A DNA stretch of 64,000 nucleotides from Rhexocercosporidium sp. MPI-PUGE-AT-0058 (GCA_020746875.1 JAGTJL010000022.1:558001-622000); one strand, 5' to 3'. Numbered from the stretch's first letter, positions 23,160 through 35,344 are shown. Notes: generated by a model from the sequence alone, not told the origin. Numbers and translations are program-made.

Positions 23160-24110
23160 AAGAAGAAAGTCGTCGCTAAGGCACGACTATCGGCTGCTCC
23201 CGTCCCCGCCCTCGCTCCTCGCCGTGCCGCTGCTACTCCCCGGGCTTTAAAGTAGTTAATAAGTGCTTATATAATAGTCTATTTAAGCTATATTAATAAC
23301 GCCCTCCAAATAAAAAGTAGCGATTAATATTACAATACCGTTGGAAAAAGTACTTGCTGCTTCGCTTGCTCGTCCGGCCACAAGTGCGTAGTTGCTCTCG
23401 TTATTACTTAAGCTCTTTTCCTCGCATATTATAATACGTTAAAGAATAAAACTAGTAAGAAGGTAAGTCGATTCAGCTGCTCTTTTTTCGCTTTTTGATT
23501 TATTATTAATTTTTCTAAGAGCTAGAGCAATTAAGAATCCCGGTCCGTGCCGCCCTTAAAGGTAGTAATATTAGTAAAGCTGCTACTACTAGCGCTGCTA
23601 TTAGTTTTAGTAATAGAATTACTTCAGGAGCTATTAGTGGATTTGGAAGTAATAATAGAAATAACGATAATAAAAAGAATAATAAGTTATTCGCTTTATT
23701 TCTAGAAAATCGAATTAATTTAGTTGATTTTTTAAAAAAAGAAGAAAAGCTTCTGACTGCTTTTATAACTTATACTCGTATTACTAGAAAGAAGATTGCT
23801 GCCGTTGCGGGTGCTCTCTTCGTTGAGAAAAGTAATAAGGGAATAGTTGATTATTCTGTTGCTACTGTTACTACTAAAGCTGCTCGCGCTGCTGCCGCTG
23901 CTGAAGCTGCTACCGGAGCTGCTCGCGCCTATAGTCCGGGCCTTAGTGTTTTAGCCTTTTAAGCTATATCTGCTCGTAGAGTTATTCTTACTCCTGAATA
24001 AGAGGCTCAAGTTGCTCGCGTTAAAGAGCTGGTTAGTGTGATAACTAGTGCTTTAGGCGAGCTAATTCGGGAGGTTTTAGGCCTTCTATCTTCTGATAAA
24101 TAAGTTACTC
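23160..24110 (+). pseudogene. Antisense Cys- and Ala-rich accessory gene inside Copia
   Basis: Plus strand, opposite to Copia pol. First part (about 23160-23466): a frame with KSTCCFACSSGHKC, a Cys/His cluster. It ends at a consensus donor AAG|GTAAGT (23467). An acceptor (..TTTCTAAGAG, about 23520) then opens a second frame from 23523 (LEQLRIPVRAALKGSN) to about 24100 that is broken only where Gln codons have become TAA. This second part is Ser/Asn-rich, then Ala-rich (KAARAAAAAEAATGAARAYS), then ARVKELVSVITSALGELIRE. So an intron-containing cellular-type gene appears to be carried in antisense. Function not recognised. The frames being open apart from C-to-T stops argues it was a real protein gene when the element was active. 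Confidence 0.5.
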
Positions 24111-24599
24111 TTTTATTTTTTGAAACTTGGAAACCTCTTACTTTTTAAGTATCTTCTTATATTTTAGAAATCAAAGCCTGCGTTTGCCTTTGAATTAAAG
24201 AATTATTAAGAGCAATTGATTCTTTAAAATACAGTAATTTATACCCTCGAGCTTAATTGATTTTTAATAAGATAAAATTATAAATAGAAATTTATAAAAG
24301 AGAATTTTATAAAAGAATATATAATAATATAAATAAAGCTCTTTAATTAAAAGGTAAGCTTATTATATAATTATTTTAAGAATAAATGAAAAGTAAAGAA
24401 TATATATAAAAGATTGCTTTAAAGCGAGTCTTTTATAAGAGTTACTCCAGTTGAATACGAATATTCATTAAGTTAATAAGAGTAATAAATGCTTTAAATT
24501 TTTGTCGAAAAAGGTTTTTAATAAATCCGTTAGCCGGCATATAGCTTATAAGAAGATATTCTATTATAAAAATGCTCTTTTAAAACTCTTAGCGTAATT

Positions 24600-27500
24600 A
24601 TATATTCTGAATATCAACGTGGCGCAACTTAATAGAAATACGCTGATTTTCTTTAACGATTAATTAAATAATTTATTAATTATTACAAAAAATTATTTAA
24701 GCTGCTTTTATATTAAGGCGTAATTCTTGAAAGAATCGCTGAAATGCTATAAGTTCTTTATCAGTACGCTTAACTCTAAGAAGCTTTATTTGTATTATAA
24801 ACGTAATAATTATATTTTATAAAGCTGCTTTTTAAAAGATTAAACTTTTAAAAAATATAAAGATATATTTATTAAAAGATTGCTTTATTTCGATATCGTC
24901 TGTAAAAGAAACATTTAATATTATTATAAAATAAGAGTCGCGTAGCTTATAACTATAAGTAATTACTAAGAAACGAATGCTAAAAAGATAACGAATTATC
25001 TAGTTAATTATAGCTAAGTACTCTCGGGAAGGATTAATTAAAAAATGAAAAAGCCTTAAAGTAATAAAAGCGACGTTTATACGTAATATAATTATATATA
25101 AAGTATTAATTTAACTTTTTTTTAAAACTCTTTAATTTGAGTTGAAGTAGCTTATTTTTGATTCTTTAATAGTTCGACTTGAAGTAATAGTATACTTAAG
25201 TAATTTCTATTTATTAACTCAAATCGAAGAGTAACTTTTTGAATATAAATATCGTATATTAAAGAGATAATCTTCGCTAATCGATCTCTAATAATACGAA
25301 CGCCTAAGAACTACTCTATTTGCTCTCTTTCGGTAAGCTCATATATTATATTCAAGCCGTCGATAATTGGTTTAGCGTCTTTAAAAGCCGAATTATAGTA
25401 AAGCACCTGAATATCGTCGACATAGAATATTATAAATACTATACGTTGCTCGTTTATAAATATATAAGACTCTTTTTTATAAGCAATTAATCCTAAAGTT
25501 ATCAAAGTATAAGTGAAGTTACTATACTATAGCGCCGATAAGTCCTTGAATCCGTAAAGTGCGCGATTAACTTCTATTACTTTTTCGTCTTATTTAAAGC
25601 CGTCCGGTAAATAATAACGTACGCGAGCACTTGTTTTACTTCGTTTGGCGTTGATAAAAGCATTTATTATATTAAATTAAATTATTTTTAAATTAAATTA
25701 AACTGTAATAATTATAGCAGTTCTAAAGGAGCGAGCAGTTAAAATAATTATATATATTAATAAAATTAACGTTTTAAGCTATAAGTCTCTTCTTACAACG
25801 ACTCGGGAGCGACAGCAGGTTAAATACCTTGACGAATCGACTTTAGCGTGAAATACTTATTTTAAAGGAATTAATTGCTCGGTAATAAAAGTATATTTAA
25901 CGACTCTTCAGTAATTGCGCGACTTAAAGTTAGTAATCTCCTTAATAACGTCGGCTCGGAAGTGCTTTCTTAACGGGTAATCCTTAAAGTCTCTTTAATT
26001 TAATAAGTCCTTAAGTATTTATGATTAATAAATCCGTAAGAGCTCAATTAATTATCGAATTTCGATATTTTTAAATATAAACGCTGATATAATAGCGTGA
26101 ATTACGCTCAAGTCTTTTCTGTTTTTTCGCACTAGTTCTTAATTAAGCCAGAAAGTCTTTAGAAAATCCTTTAAATACTCGCGATTACTTAACAGTTATA
26201 ATAATTCCGTAATTAGTTTTTTAATAATTACTATATAAACGCTTCGATTCGGTTTCGTTACCTTATTGCTGACTCGAGTCTTTCGACTTTTATTAGTTAT
26301 TCGGTCTTTTACTCTTTTCCTCTTAAAAGATTTAAATAAGCCGGAATTTGATTTAATTAAAGCCGAGAATAATAAGCGTAAACTTAACTCTTTGTTTTCT
26401 TTTAATTCTGATAATTATAAATGCTCTTCGTATTTAATTACTTAAAATAGAACTTTTAATTACTTAAAGCCGATATTTTCTTTAAGTGCTCCCCGACGCT
26501 TAAGACCGCGCTTTCGGTCGTATAGCCTTCTAGAGTAAATTATAACTTATAATATTAACTTCCGCTTAAAGCTTATATTATTTTAAAAGTTTAATATATT
26601 ACATAAGATACCTCTTCTAATTGCGCTTTTAAACGCTAATTATCTTGAAGTATCGGCTCGTTTTAAGACTTGATTAAGGTATTTATAAGTAAGAAGTCTA
26701 GTACTCTTTCTTAATTAAATTACTCTCGAGTTCTTATTAACAAGCGGCTGAATAAAATTAAGAGCTATTAAATTAGCTAGAAGTAGCGTATTTACTTTTA
26801 TTAATTTAACTAAAGGAAGAGTAGATGGCTCTACTTCCGAGCTTGAAAGCTTAATTAGAAGTTTTAATACCCTCGAGCTTACAAGCTCGTCGACTTTTAT
26901 AGCGCTTATTACTTTGCTTAATTGTTCTTCGTTCGGAGTAATAGATAGTGTTTTTGATTCTAGTATATTAAGTGCGCTTAGTCGGTTAATTATAATAAAA
27001 CTAGCGTCTTGATTTTTCTTTTCTTCTTTTAGTATTTCTATAAGATCTTTTAATATTAAGCGCGGCTAGTCGACCGCTTTTTCTATATTTAAAGAGCTTA
27101 AATAAAAGAAGGTTTCGTTGAAAGTAATATTCCGAGTTATTATTATATACTGTAATTAAAGCACTTAGATCTTATAAATATTAAATAAGACGTATTTAAT
27201 TAAGTAACTAAGATACGCTCGCGAGTTGACTTTAAAAGCTTTTTTTTAGCGGAGAGCTTTTCGGTCTTTAATTATAAAGTAGGCTTTATAATCGTACGTA
27301 TATAAGTTACTCTAGTTAGGCCGTAAATCGGTTATTAGCTTTAGCGTGAGCTTAAGGTCGTAATATTGAAAATACTGTTTAAATTAGGCTTAGAATACTT
27401 TGTTTGGACTCTTAAAGCCTTTACGAGCAAATGGACTTATATTATAGAAAACAATTGCCGTTATTATTGATTCCGTCTAAAGCGCCTGAGGTAAATTAGC

Positions 27501-30200
27501 GGAGAAGCGTATTTTGATTGATTTATTGATTATTTCTTTGCTTGCGCGCTCAGCTCCTCTATTAGGTTAGTATATATATGAGAGGGTAGATTTAATATTA
27601 ATACTATTTTTTTTATATTATTTTTTATACTTAATTGATTTATTAATCTTTATAATTAAAATGTCGTTATTTTGGCGTATTTTATAAACCGAAAGCCTGA
27701 ATTAGCGTCTTATTTACGCTTTAAACAGTTTAAGAGTATTTAAGACGGCGATTAATCCTTTAGTTTTTAAAAGCCGCTTATAGAATTTCTTATTATATTC
27801 GTCTTTGATTAATAAAAGCTAGTTATTTCTATTAAAACTTATTAGAAAGTCGAATAAATCCTAAGAAATACGGTAAAAAAGACAAGTAGCTACTTTCTTT
27901 AATTAACGACGACTTATTACTTGCTGTATAATAGCCACCGTATAATACTTGTATTTTAACTAAGTTAAACCTTAAATCTCGACGTTACGCGTATTTTTTA
28001 TTAAGTTTTTTAAAGCTTTTTTTCTTAAGTAACTTGCGCGCAGATACTATAAGTAACCTTCGTCGACTCGTAGCTTTAAATATCGTTTACTTAATTGAAA
28101 GCCTTAGCGAATACTCTTTTTTAGCGTTAGAAATATTAAAAAGCTATAATTTAAGCGAGTCAAAATACGGCGAGCAATTAGAGAAACCGAAGAGTAATTA
28201 AAAGGCTTATATTTAAAAAAAGCTAAGTTAAACTATCGCTATAATTACTTTAAAACTAAATTATTTTTAGCTATTCCCGTGCATAAAGTGCAATCTAAAC
28301 CATTATATTAAACTCTTGCTTATAAAAGGCAAGCTTCTGAAATAATATTAATATTAAAGCTTTTAACGACAGCGACGTTCGAGAGAGTTAAATCGCTTAT
28401 ATTTGGTTCGTTAAGGCCGTGGAGAGCACTTTTAAAGACTCGAGTACCGCAGCCCTTAATTATTAAGCTTAACGTTCTGGCCTTAACATTATCGTCCGCA
28501 GTAGATTTAATAAAGCTTTCGGGGATGAGGAGAGCTTTTGAATTTACTAAATAAGTAGTAGCTCTGTTATTAAGTAAAATGCTCTTTACGAGCGGATAAT
28601 AATTCATATTTATAATAGCGTATACTCTTATAATAACAAGAGCTTCGTCGAGAAATTCAAGGCTTATAAGGCAAGCTTGAACGTTTCTAGGATATCTTGC
28701 TTTTATTAAAATAACTAGCCTTAAAGTTATAAGAATTGCTAATACTTGAGTAGAAAAGGAATTACCGGAAGGTAATCCGGAAGCTAATTGCGTTATTAAT
28801 AATATATTCTTATTGAGTTTAGTAATTTCTCGGCGGAAGTTAAGGAAATCGCTTTTTAATCGGAGTCGAGTTTCTTTAATTTCCTTTATTAATAGTAGGT
28901 TCCTGAGGTTGCTTGCCGTCGAGTCGTCGTAGTAATACCGAAGTCTGTGATAATTAATAGCTTTATAACGGTAAAAGCGATGCTTATATAAGCAGGTATT
29001 TGCTCGCGTATTTAGCGACTGGTTTCGTTGAATTAACAGGGTTACGAGAGCATTTGATTTTCTTTTAAGAATAGTATATAAGCTTATTGTCTTTTATTAT
29101 TTAGAAGCTATAAGTGATTCCTTGTTAAAAGTAAATAATTAGTTAACGTAATTAAATAAAAAGTATTAGTTTATTACCTTAAGAGTATTATCTCTTAATA
29201 ATTTAGAGTATTGTTTGCGCGCCTATTTTAATATAAGCTTCTCTTATACTGCCTTAATAAAATTAAGTATTACTAACAGTCTTTTGACGTCTAATAAATC
29301 GTATAAGAGAACATCTTGATAAGCCGCTCTTCATTTTTAAAGTCACTCCTTAGGATTAACTCGCCTTACTTTAACAATAGCGAGCTTCTTTCTATAAGTA
29401 GATTATACTAGCGTACGAGTATTTATTTTCGAAAGGGCGTAATCTCTCTTAAAGATTCGGAGGAGTAATTAAAGAATCCATAACTTTGATTAAAAGTCTC
29501 TATTTATCATCTCGGTCAACTGCTTCTTTTTTATACGAGCTTGCTCGTTCTTACATTCCCTAACTGCTCCTTAATAAATAAAGGGATTAACTATCTCTTG
29601 AATCCACTTATAAGCTGCCTTATAAGCTCGAGCCTTTTCCGTCTATTATACGAGCTTTCTTACGTATTCCTTCATAAGAACAGCATATATTAAAACCATA
29701 TTCTTAATTATAACTTTTATTGGTAATAATGCGCTCGGCTTAAGGCTTTTCTCTATAAGGTCGCGAGCATCTTCGTCTTACTTCGCCTAAGCCTGGAAGT
29801 TATACTTAATAGCTTCTTTATTCTATTACATTCTTAAATCGTTTAACGATAAGGGTTTCGGTTCGGCGTCGAAAAAGTTAAGAGTAATTAATAACGTAAA
29901 GTCTACTGAATTCTATATTTTATAAAAGATATAAAAGGATTTAAACGCCTAATACTAAAGAGTCTAAATGCGTCTGTCGTAATTGAGAAGAGTTCGATTG
30001 TTTGAAGAAGAAGCTAAAGTTAAGTTTGTTATAGCGAAGGAGTTGCTCTCGTAAGCTCCGAGTATTCGATAAAGGAGGAAGGACTGAAGAAGTATTGAGT
30101 TTAATTGCTCGGCTTTTATACTCGTCCAGAATAGAATCGAAGAATTAGTGGAAAACAGCGGTGTGAATTATACTCTGTAATAAGGTGGAAAACTCTATAA
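24600..30200 (-). pseudogene. Copia gag-pol relic
   Basis: Minus strand. At 28320-28607 a 95-codon frame contains LLNNRATTYLVNSKALL, the aspartic-protease neighbourhood (family form DxGAT; here Asp is Asn), followed by a gag-pre-integrase-like stretch ending NIISEACLL. At 25311-25505 another frame holds FYVDDIQVLYY and ELTEREQIE, the copia RT YVDD segment. Between and beyond, the frame is interrupted by RIP-type stops. Gag should lie at 28700-30200 but no zinc knuckle is clear. Non-autonomous now. Confidence 0.75.
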
Positions 30201-30311
30201 CGTATAATAGATACTCTTTACTTATAAACTTGCTTTATAGGCTTTATTTAAATTAATAGCGCATAGAAGGAAGAATACTAACTTAATAGCTTTATCAACG
30301 GGGCTCATAAC

Positions 30312-30496
30312 TATAATGTAAAAGTAGATTAAAGCACTGTGAGTAGTTATAATTAAATTAAAGTGATTAATTGTTATTCTTAAAAGCTCTCCGAATCAGG
30401 AGAAGACAGTTATTCTCCTGAAAGCGGTCTATAGTAGCAGAACCTAATTAGGTCACGTGTAGTGCTAAGAGAGCAGCTGCCCGTGCCTATACGACA
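30312..30496 (-). repeat. 5' LTR of Copia element
   Basis: 185 bp, plus strand TATAATGTAAAAGTAG (RIP form of TGTGGTGTAGAAGTGG) .. CCTATACGACA, followed by the GTAAC duplication. Confidence 0.92.
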
Positions 30497-30501
30497 GTAA
30501 C

Positions 30502-33500
30502 TTAATTACTACGATTAATATTATTAATTACTTTTTATTATAATTTTTATAATTTGTCGCTTAACGTTATTAAACGCTAAACTATAGCAAGGACGTACTT
30601 TTTATACTTTACGAGGGGGACAAAGATTAAGACATAATAATAAAAGTATATATTAAAATACTAAAGGCTCTCTTTTAAACGACGAAAAATCCTTTTAATA
30701 CTTCGAATACTATTTACGTTTATAAATACCCTTTAATTACACTTATAAGTCGTTTTATAATAATAATATTAATATCTCAGTCGAGTTAAATAATGTATTT
30801 ACGGTAGCTGCCTTTCGAATAATTTAATATTATTGACGCTAGACGTATAAACTCAAAAGCTTATAAATATAATAATTATTAATACTTTATAAAGTTAAAA
30901 AAGCCTTTAAGAAACTCAAAAAGAGTTTTAACTTTATAAAGTAGTTTAATTAAATTAAGTCGACTATAGCTTATATTATAGAAAAGTAAAATCTAATTAA
31001 ACACTTACTTTTTATTATATTTTAAAAAAAATTAAATAATAAATTAAATAAAGTTCCTTTAATAAGCCGTTTTAAAGCGTTAATAATCTTAATATATTAA
31101 TAAGTTAAGCGTTAAAAACGATAACCCCTTAAGACACACTATCGAAGTAGGCTTATATAATAAGTCCCTGAAGGTAATCGAAGACTAGAAATTCTTCTTT
31201 AATATTACTTAAATACTTTATAATAAAAAAGATTTATTTTAATTAAAATAGCTCTTAAGGCTATAATAAATAAGCTATTAATTTAAAAAGAAAATATATA
31301 ACGACTAAGAGATTATATATAATTAAACGACTTAAGATTTAAAAGAGCTTATAAAGTTAAATAAATAAAACTAATTTATATATTTAAATAAATAATAAAG
31401 CGCGCGATAAGCTATAAGTTATTACGAGGGAAATAAGTTATTATAATTATCTTATATTAATAATAAAAATCGTTAAATTTATTATTAATAATATAAAAGG
31501 TTTATTTAAATATTAATAACTTTAATATAACGTATTTAAAAACAAAGCCTAATACTTTAAGACCGTAATAATTAAGCTAAAAACGAATAAAATAAGTACG
31601 GTTAATAAGTTATAAATCTTTAGCTTTTTTATATTTTTCTTACGCCTTTAACCTTTTATATTATAAGTGCTTTATTTTTAATTAAACTATTAGTCCTCGG
31701 AAATCAGCGGTCGAGTTATCGCGAGCCTAAAGTTTAATATAAAGATTATTATTAAATTCTATGAGTTCTCTCGATCGACGGCTACTAAGTTTAAGCCCCT
31801 ACGTTACTTAAGTATTAATAATAATAACTTAATTAAAAGCAAAAGTATAAGATAATATATTAAGTATTATAATAAATTAAGCCTGCCTTAAGCTATTTTA
31901 AGTAACGCATCAAAGTATTAAAGTAATAACGACTTTATTTCTTTAGAGTTTCGGTTAATTAATTTTAAAATAATAAAATAAGCGGAATTATTTTATATAA
32001 AAGAAGATTTTAATTAATTTAAATTACACGCCTCTTTTTTAACTGTTTTAAAATCTTATTTATTAAAATTTAAATATTATTATTATAATTTTATCGTAAT
32101 AATAACTTTATAAAGGACTTAAGCGGGTAAATAATGCCTTATTATAAGCACTTAAGCTATTTATAAGTGTTCCTTTAATTTTATTTTTATAAGGCTGTCT
32201 TTTATTAAGTAAATTAATTAAACTTTAAGTTAAGAGCTTTCTTTAATTAAATATTAATCCTTAGACTTTTAAACTAAAAATATTAATCGACTAAAAAAGA
32301 GTATTATTACTTTCGCTTTTAAGATATATTTACTTTTTCCTTAAACTTAGAATCCGGCTTAGCTTATACCGGCTTATAAAAGTATTTAGGGAATGTTTTT
32401 ATTATTCTTAAAGTTATTATAAAATTGTATTAATATAAGGTTTTTTTAAAAAAAACTTTATTTTTAAATAAAAAGAGGTTATTTTAATAAAAGAGGACTT
32501 TCGGAAAGCTCGATATTATTAATTTAAAAATTACTTATAATATAATTAATAAAGGCTTAAAATAAATAATAAAGTTAAAAATACTTTTTATTTTAATAAG
32601 GCAATTAAAGCTACGCTTTTATTTTAAGTCTTTAAATTATATTAAAAAAATATTAAGATTTAAAAGTTAATAATATTAAATAAAAGAGAACTTATTTTTA
32701 ACTTTTTACCCCTTTTAATTAATTAATAATAAAAAGTAAGTCGAAGGAAAGCGACGATAAAGGCGGTTTAAAATAACTTATAATTTATTAAAGTTTTAAA
32801 GGTTGTTTTCGAGAAGCTTTTATCCCGTAATTTACCGTTAAGAAAAAAAAGAAACCGTGAAAAAGACTAAATAGCTTAAAGTTAATATATAAAGTATAGC
32901 ATTTTTTCTCTTTCTTTTTTAAATATAATAAATTTTAGTCGTTTATAATAATTTATTTATTTATTAAAGAATAATAAAAAGATATAATAAAAAATTATTA
33001 AGATATTATTAGCGCTTTTATTTAATATAATAACTGTTAAAATAAAAAAAAGGAGAATTACTTAAGATTAACTTTATTATTATTTAATATTAATTTATTA
33101 AAAAAGTAAAAGTAAAGAAAAGAAGATAAAAATAAAAAAAGACTTAATTAAGTTAAAAAAAGAGATACTCTAATTAGCTTTTTTTTACTTTTTTATTATA
33201 CTTCGAACCTTAAAGGTAAGAAGACCGTCCTTTAATTATTATTTACTTTTAATTTTATATATTTATATATTTTTACTTCTTTAATATATTTTTAATATAT
33301 TTCCTTTTATTTTTAATAATAATTAAGAGGTTAAAAAAGTTTATAAAAGATTTATTAAAGTAAGAATATAAAAAAGAAGCGGAGTCGTTAAAAATACATT
33401 AACTTAAAATATAAGGGAATATCGACGAATTCGACGCGTTATAAGAATTAATTTTTATTTTATAAAGAAAGTCAGTTTTTACGCTATAAAAGAAGGAGTC

Positions 33501-33943
33501 GGGAATTTATTTAAAATGCTAGTTAAGCGCTAATTTATTTTAAAAGAATTACTTTAATTTTATTAAAGTTAAAGTTTATTCGAATATAATATTTAAAAAG
33601 GCAAGTTTAAGCGGTAAAAATAATATAATAAGTATTAAAAGGTATAAAAAGATTAATATAAAAGTAAAAAAACGTATAAAGCTTTTTTAAAAATATTATA
33701 AAAAAGAGTAATAAAGTTATTAAAAAGAAAAGAAAAGGAAAAGAGTAATAAAGTAAAAGATAATATTTAAGGGTATTAAATAAGACAATTATTTACTTTT
33801 AAAAGTAAGGTATAAGTCATTTAATATTTATTTATCTTTACTTAAATATATTTTCTTTTAAGTATTTAAAACTTTAAAATTATAATATTAGTTTTTATTT
33901 CTTTACTTAAGGTCGAGCATGAGTTTTTTAAAGGAGGGACGCA
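30502..33943 (+). pseudogene. Gypsy-A 3' interior: sequence beyond integrase
   Basis: Continues Gypsy-A after the Copia insertion. A plus-strand frame with stops mostly at Gln positions can be followed in pieces for about 3.4 kb. Near 33360-33700 it is Lys/Glu/Leu-rich with a coiled-coil look (EAESLKIH, GNIDEFDAL). This is much longer than the usual tail between integrase and 3' LTR, so the element either has an extra 3' ORF or contains another decayed insertion whose ends I could not find. No known domain recognised. Confidence 0.45.
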
Positions 33944-34223
33944 TATAATAAGATTAACCTTAGAGGCTTATTTATTACGTAATTAAGTTATATCTTATTA
34001 TATTTAAGATAGCTTTTAAGGCAATATCTTTTAAGGAAATAATAATTCTTATTATTATAATTTTTCCTTTTTATTTAAATTATACTTTTCTTTTCTCTTA
34101 ATAAATTATATTTTTTAAATATATAATATTTTTAGTATTTATTAAATAAGTATTTCTTACGTTTACCCTTCGGCACTTGCTTTATTATCCTTTTATTATG
34201 TGCTTAGTGTTTTCTCTTTTATA
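33944..34223 (+). repeat. 3' LTR of Gypsy-A
   Basis: 280 bp, strongly RIP-mutated (TATAATAAGATTAACC for TGTGGTGGGGTTGACC). Same length and orientation as 5722-6001; followed by ATAT. Confidence 0.85.
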
Positions 34224-34681
34224 ATATATTATTTTAAGATTCCTGAGTTTGAAGTAAATTCTATTAATAATAATTTTACAATTAAGTAAAGTATAAAGCA
34301 CCATACAAATAATTTGTATAAGAGAAATTAATTACTTAATTAAAACAACACTACTAATACAATCACTTTAAATTTTTTTAAATCTTAAGATTTATATACG
34401 ATCTTTATATATTTTAAGTTTTATAAAATAATATTCATTATTAAAGAAGTTATTAACAAGTGATTTTTGGCGTTTTTTGTATGTAAAAACGTAAATTTAA
34501 GATTACGTAATAATTTATGATCCGAATTTCAATTAACTTTACGGACTTGGTTAAAAAGGGCTAATAAATACGAATATGAAAAAGTTATAAATTTTTATTA
34601 ATTTGTTATAAAGATATTAATACCTCAAAATCGCTGTTTTTGGTGTAAAAGGGTGGGCGGAATAGGGGGGGTGGGACGTTA

Positions 34682-34875
34682 CCACACACCTCGTAACAAG
34701 AAATTAAGGTTGTTAAATCTTAGATCCTGAAATAATTCCTCGGTACAGATATTAAGAATTAGATAGATTATAATCAAATAAGATTCTCAGTGCCAAAGAC
34801 AACGAGCTAAGATGATAATAAGATTAAAAGCGACAGGATAAGATACGGTTCTTAATTATAATACTCGAGGACTAT
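34682..34875. other. Spacer between nested pile and solo LTR
   Basis: AT-rich but less mutated DNA with no coding frame; it ends in CTAT, one copy of the target duplication of the next LTR. Confidence 0.4.
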
Positions 34876-35156
34876 TGTGAAGGAGAAAATATTAAGCACA
34901 TAACAAGAGGGTAGCAAAATAAGCGCCGGAGGGTAAACGTAAGAAGTACTTATTTAACGAATACTAAAAATATTATATATTTAAAGAATATAATTTATTA
35001 AGGAAGAGAAAAGGTATAATTTAAATAAAAAAGAAAAATTATAATAATAAAAATCGTTATTATCCTTAAAAGATATTGCCCTAAAAGCTGTTTTAAATAT
35101 AACAAAAAGCAGCTCAATCACGTGACAAATGGACCTCTGAAGTCAACCCCATCACA
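34876..35156 (-). repeat. Second solo LTR of the Gypsy-A family
   Basis: 281 bp, plus strand TGTGAAGGAGAAAATATT .. CAACCCCATCACA, flanked by perfect CTAT (34872-34875, 35157-35160). Ends are well conserved, the middle is AT-shifted, so it has been exposed to more RIP than the copy at 11613. It lies outside the pogo-type element. Confidence 0.9.
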
Positions 35157-35344
35157 CTATAGTAAACGATTAGGTTTAAAGTATTATTCTGTAAGCCTAA
35201 TTATATTAAACCAAGTGTTCTTGTGTATTATACAGAAACATAATATGAAAGATAAAGGATATTCAAAGCCAATTAAGAATAAGTGGTTCAGTTGGTTATC
35301 TCAAAAGTAGAACTAAAATCAAATCGACGTAACTGCTAGGTTGT

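Larger units (their letters stand above)
22528..30496 (-). mobile_element. Ty1/copia LTR retrotransposon inserted in Gypsy-A
   Basis: 7,969 bp with 185-bp LTRs (22528-22712, 30312-30496), ends TG..CA, and a perfect 5-bp target duplication GTAAC (22523-22527, 30497-30501). Coding direction is minus: protease-region frame at 28320-28607 and RT with intact YVDD at 25311-25505. It is visibly less AT-shifted than Gypsy-A and Gypsy-B, so it is younger or escaped some RIP cycles. A long plus-strand (antisense) frame lies between pol and the 3' LTR (23160-24110). Confidence 0.92.
5722..34223 (+). mobile_element. Ty3/gypsy LTR retrotransposon 'A', RIP-mutated, twice interrupted
   Basis: Two 280-bp LTRs in the same orientation (5722-6001, 33944-34223) start at the position of TGTGGTGGGG and end at the position of CCTCCACA of the undamaged family copy at 11613; here many of those C/G are T/A. 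The 4-bp duplication ATAT flanks the element (5718-5721, 34224-34227). This is weak evidence alone in AT-rich DNA, but solo LTRs of the same family also have 4-bp duplications. A purine tract (AAAGGAGGGAC, 33931-33940 region) precedes the 3' LTR, as a polypurine tract should. Without the two nested elements it is about 12.6 kb. Gag, RT, RNase H and integrase are recognisable on the plus strand but full of stop codons. Confidence 0.85.
5399..34679. mobile_element. MITE-like pogo/Tc1-type element split by retrotransposons
   Basis: The left end starts acgtcccaccccaccattcc and the right end is its inverted counterpart (..gggtgggcggaatagggggg then gtgggacgt). Both ends share ATTCCGCC blocks and the CTTTTACACC segment, giving a terminal inverted repeat of about 45-55 bp. 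The dinucleotide TA flanks both ends (5397-5398 and 34680-34681), as expected for Tc1/mariner/pogo insertions. Own sequence is only 5399-5721 plus 34224-34679 (about 780 bp) and has no coding frame, so it is non-autonomous. Its TIR core is related to that of the Fot1-like element at 56863. All other sequence between the ends is later nested insertions. Confidence 0.8.

Noticed and set aside
25311..25505. 64-codon frame as a host gene
   Set aside because: It is the copia RT YVDD segment within the Copia element, not an independent gene.
22700..30300. CRISPR, rRNA or tRNA genes in the window
   Set aside because: No short regularly spaced repeats, no tRNA cloverleaf or rRNA signature was recognised; CRISPR is also not expected in a fungal chromosome.
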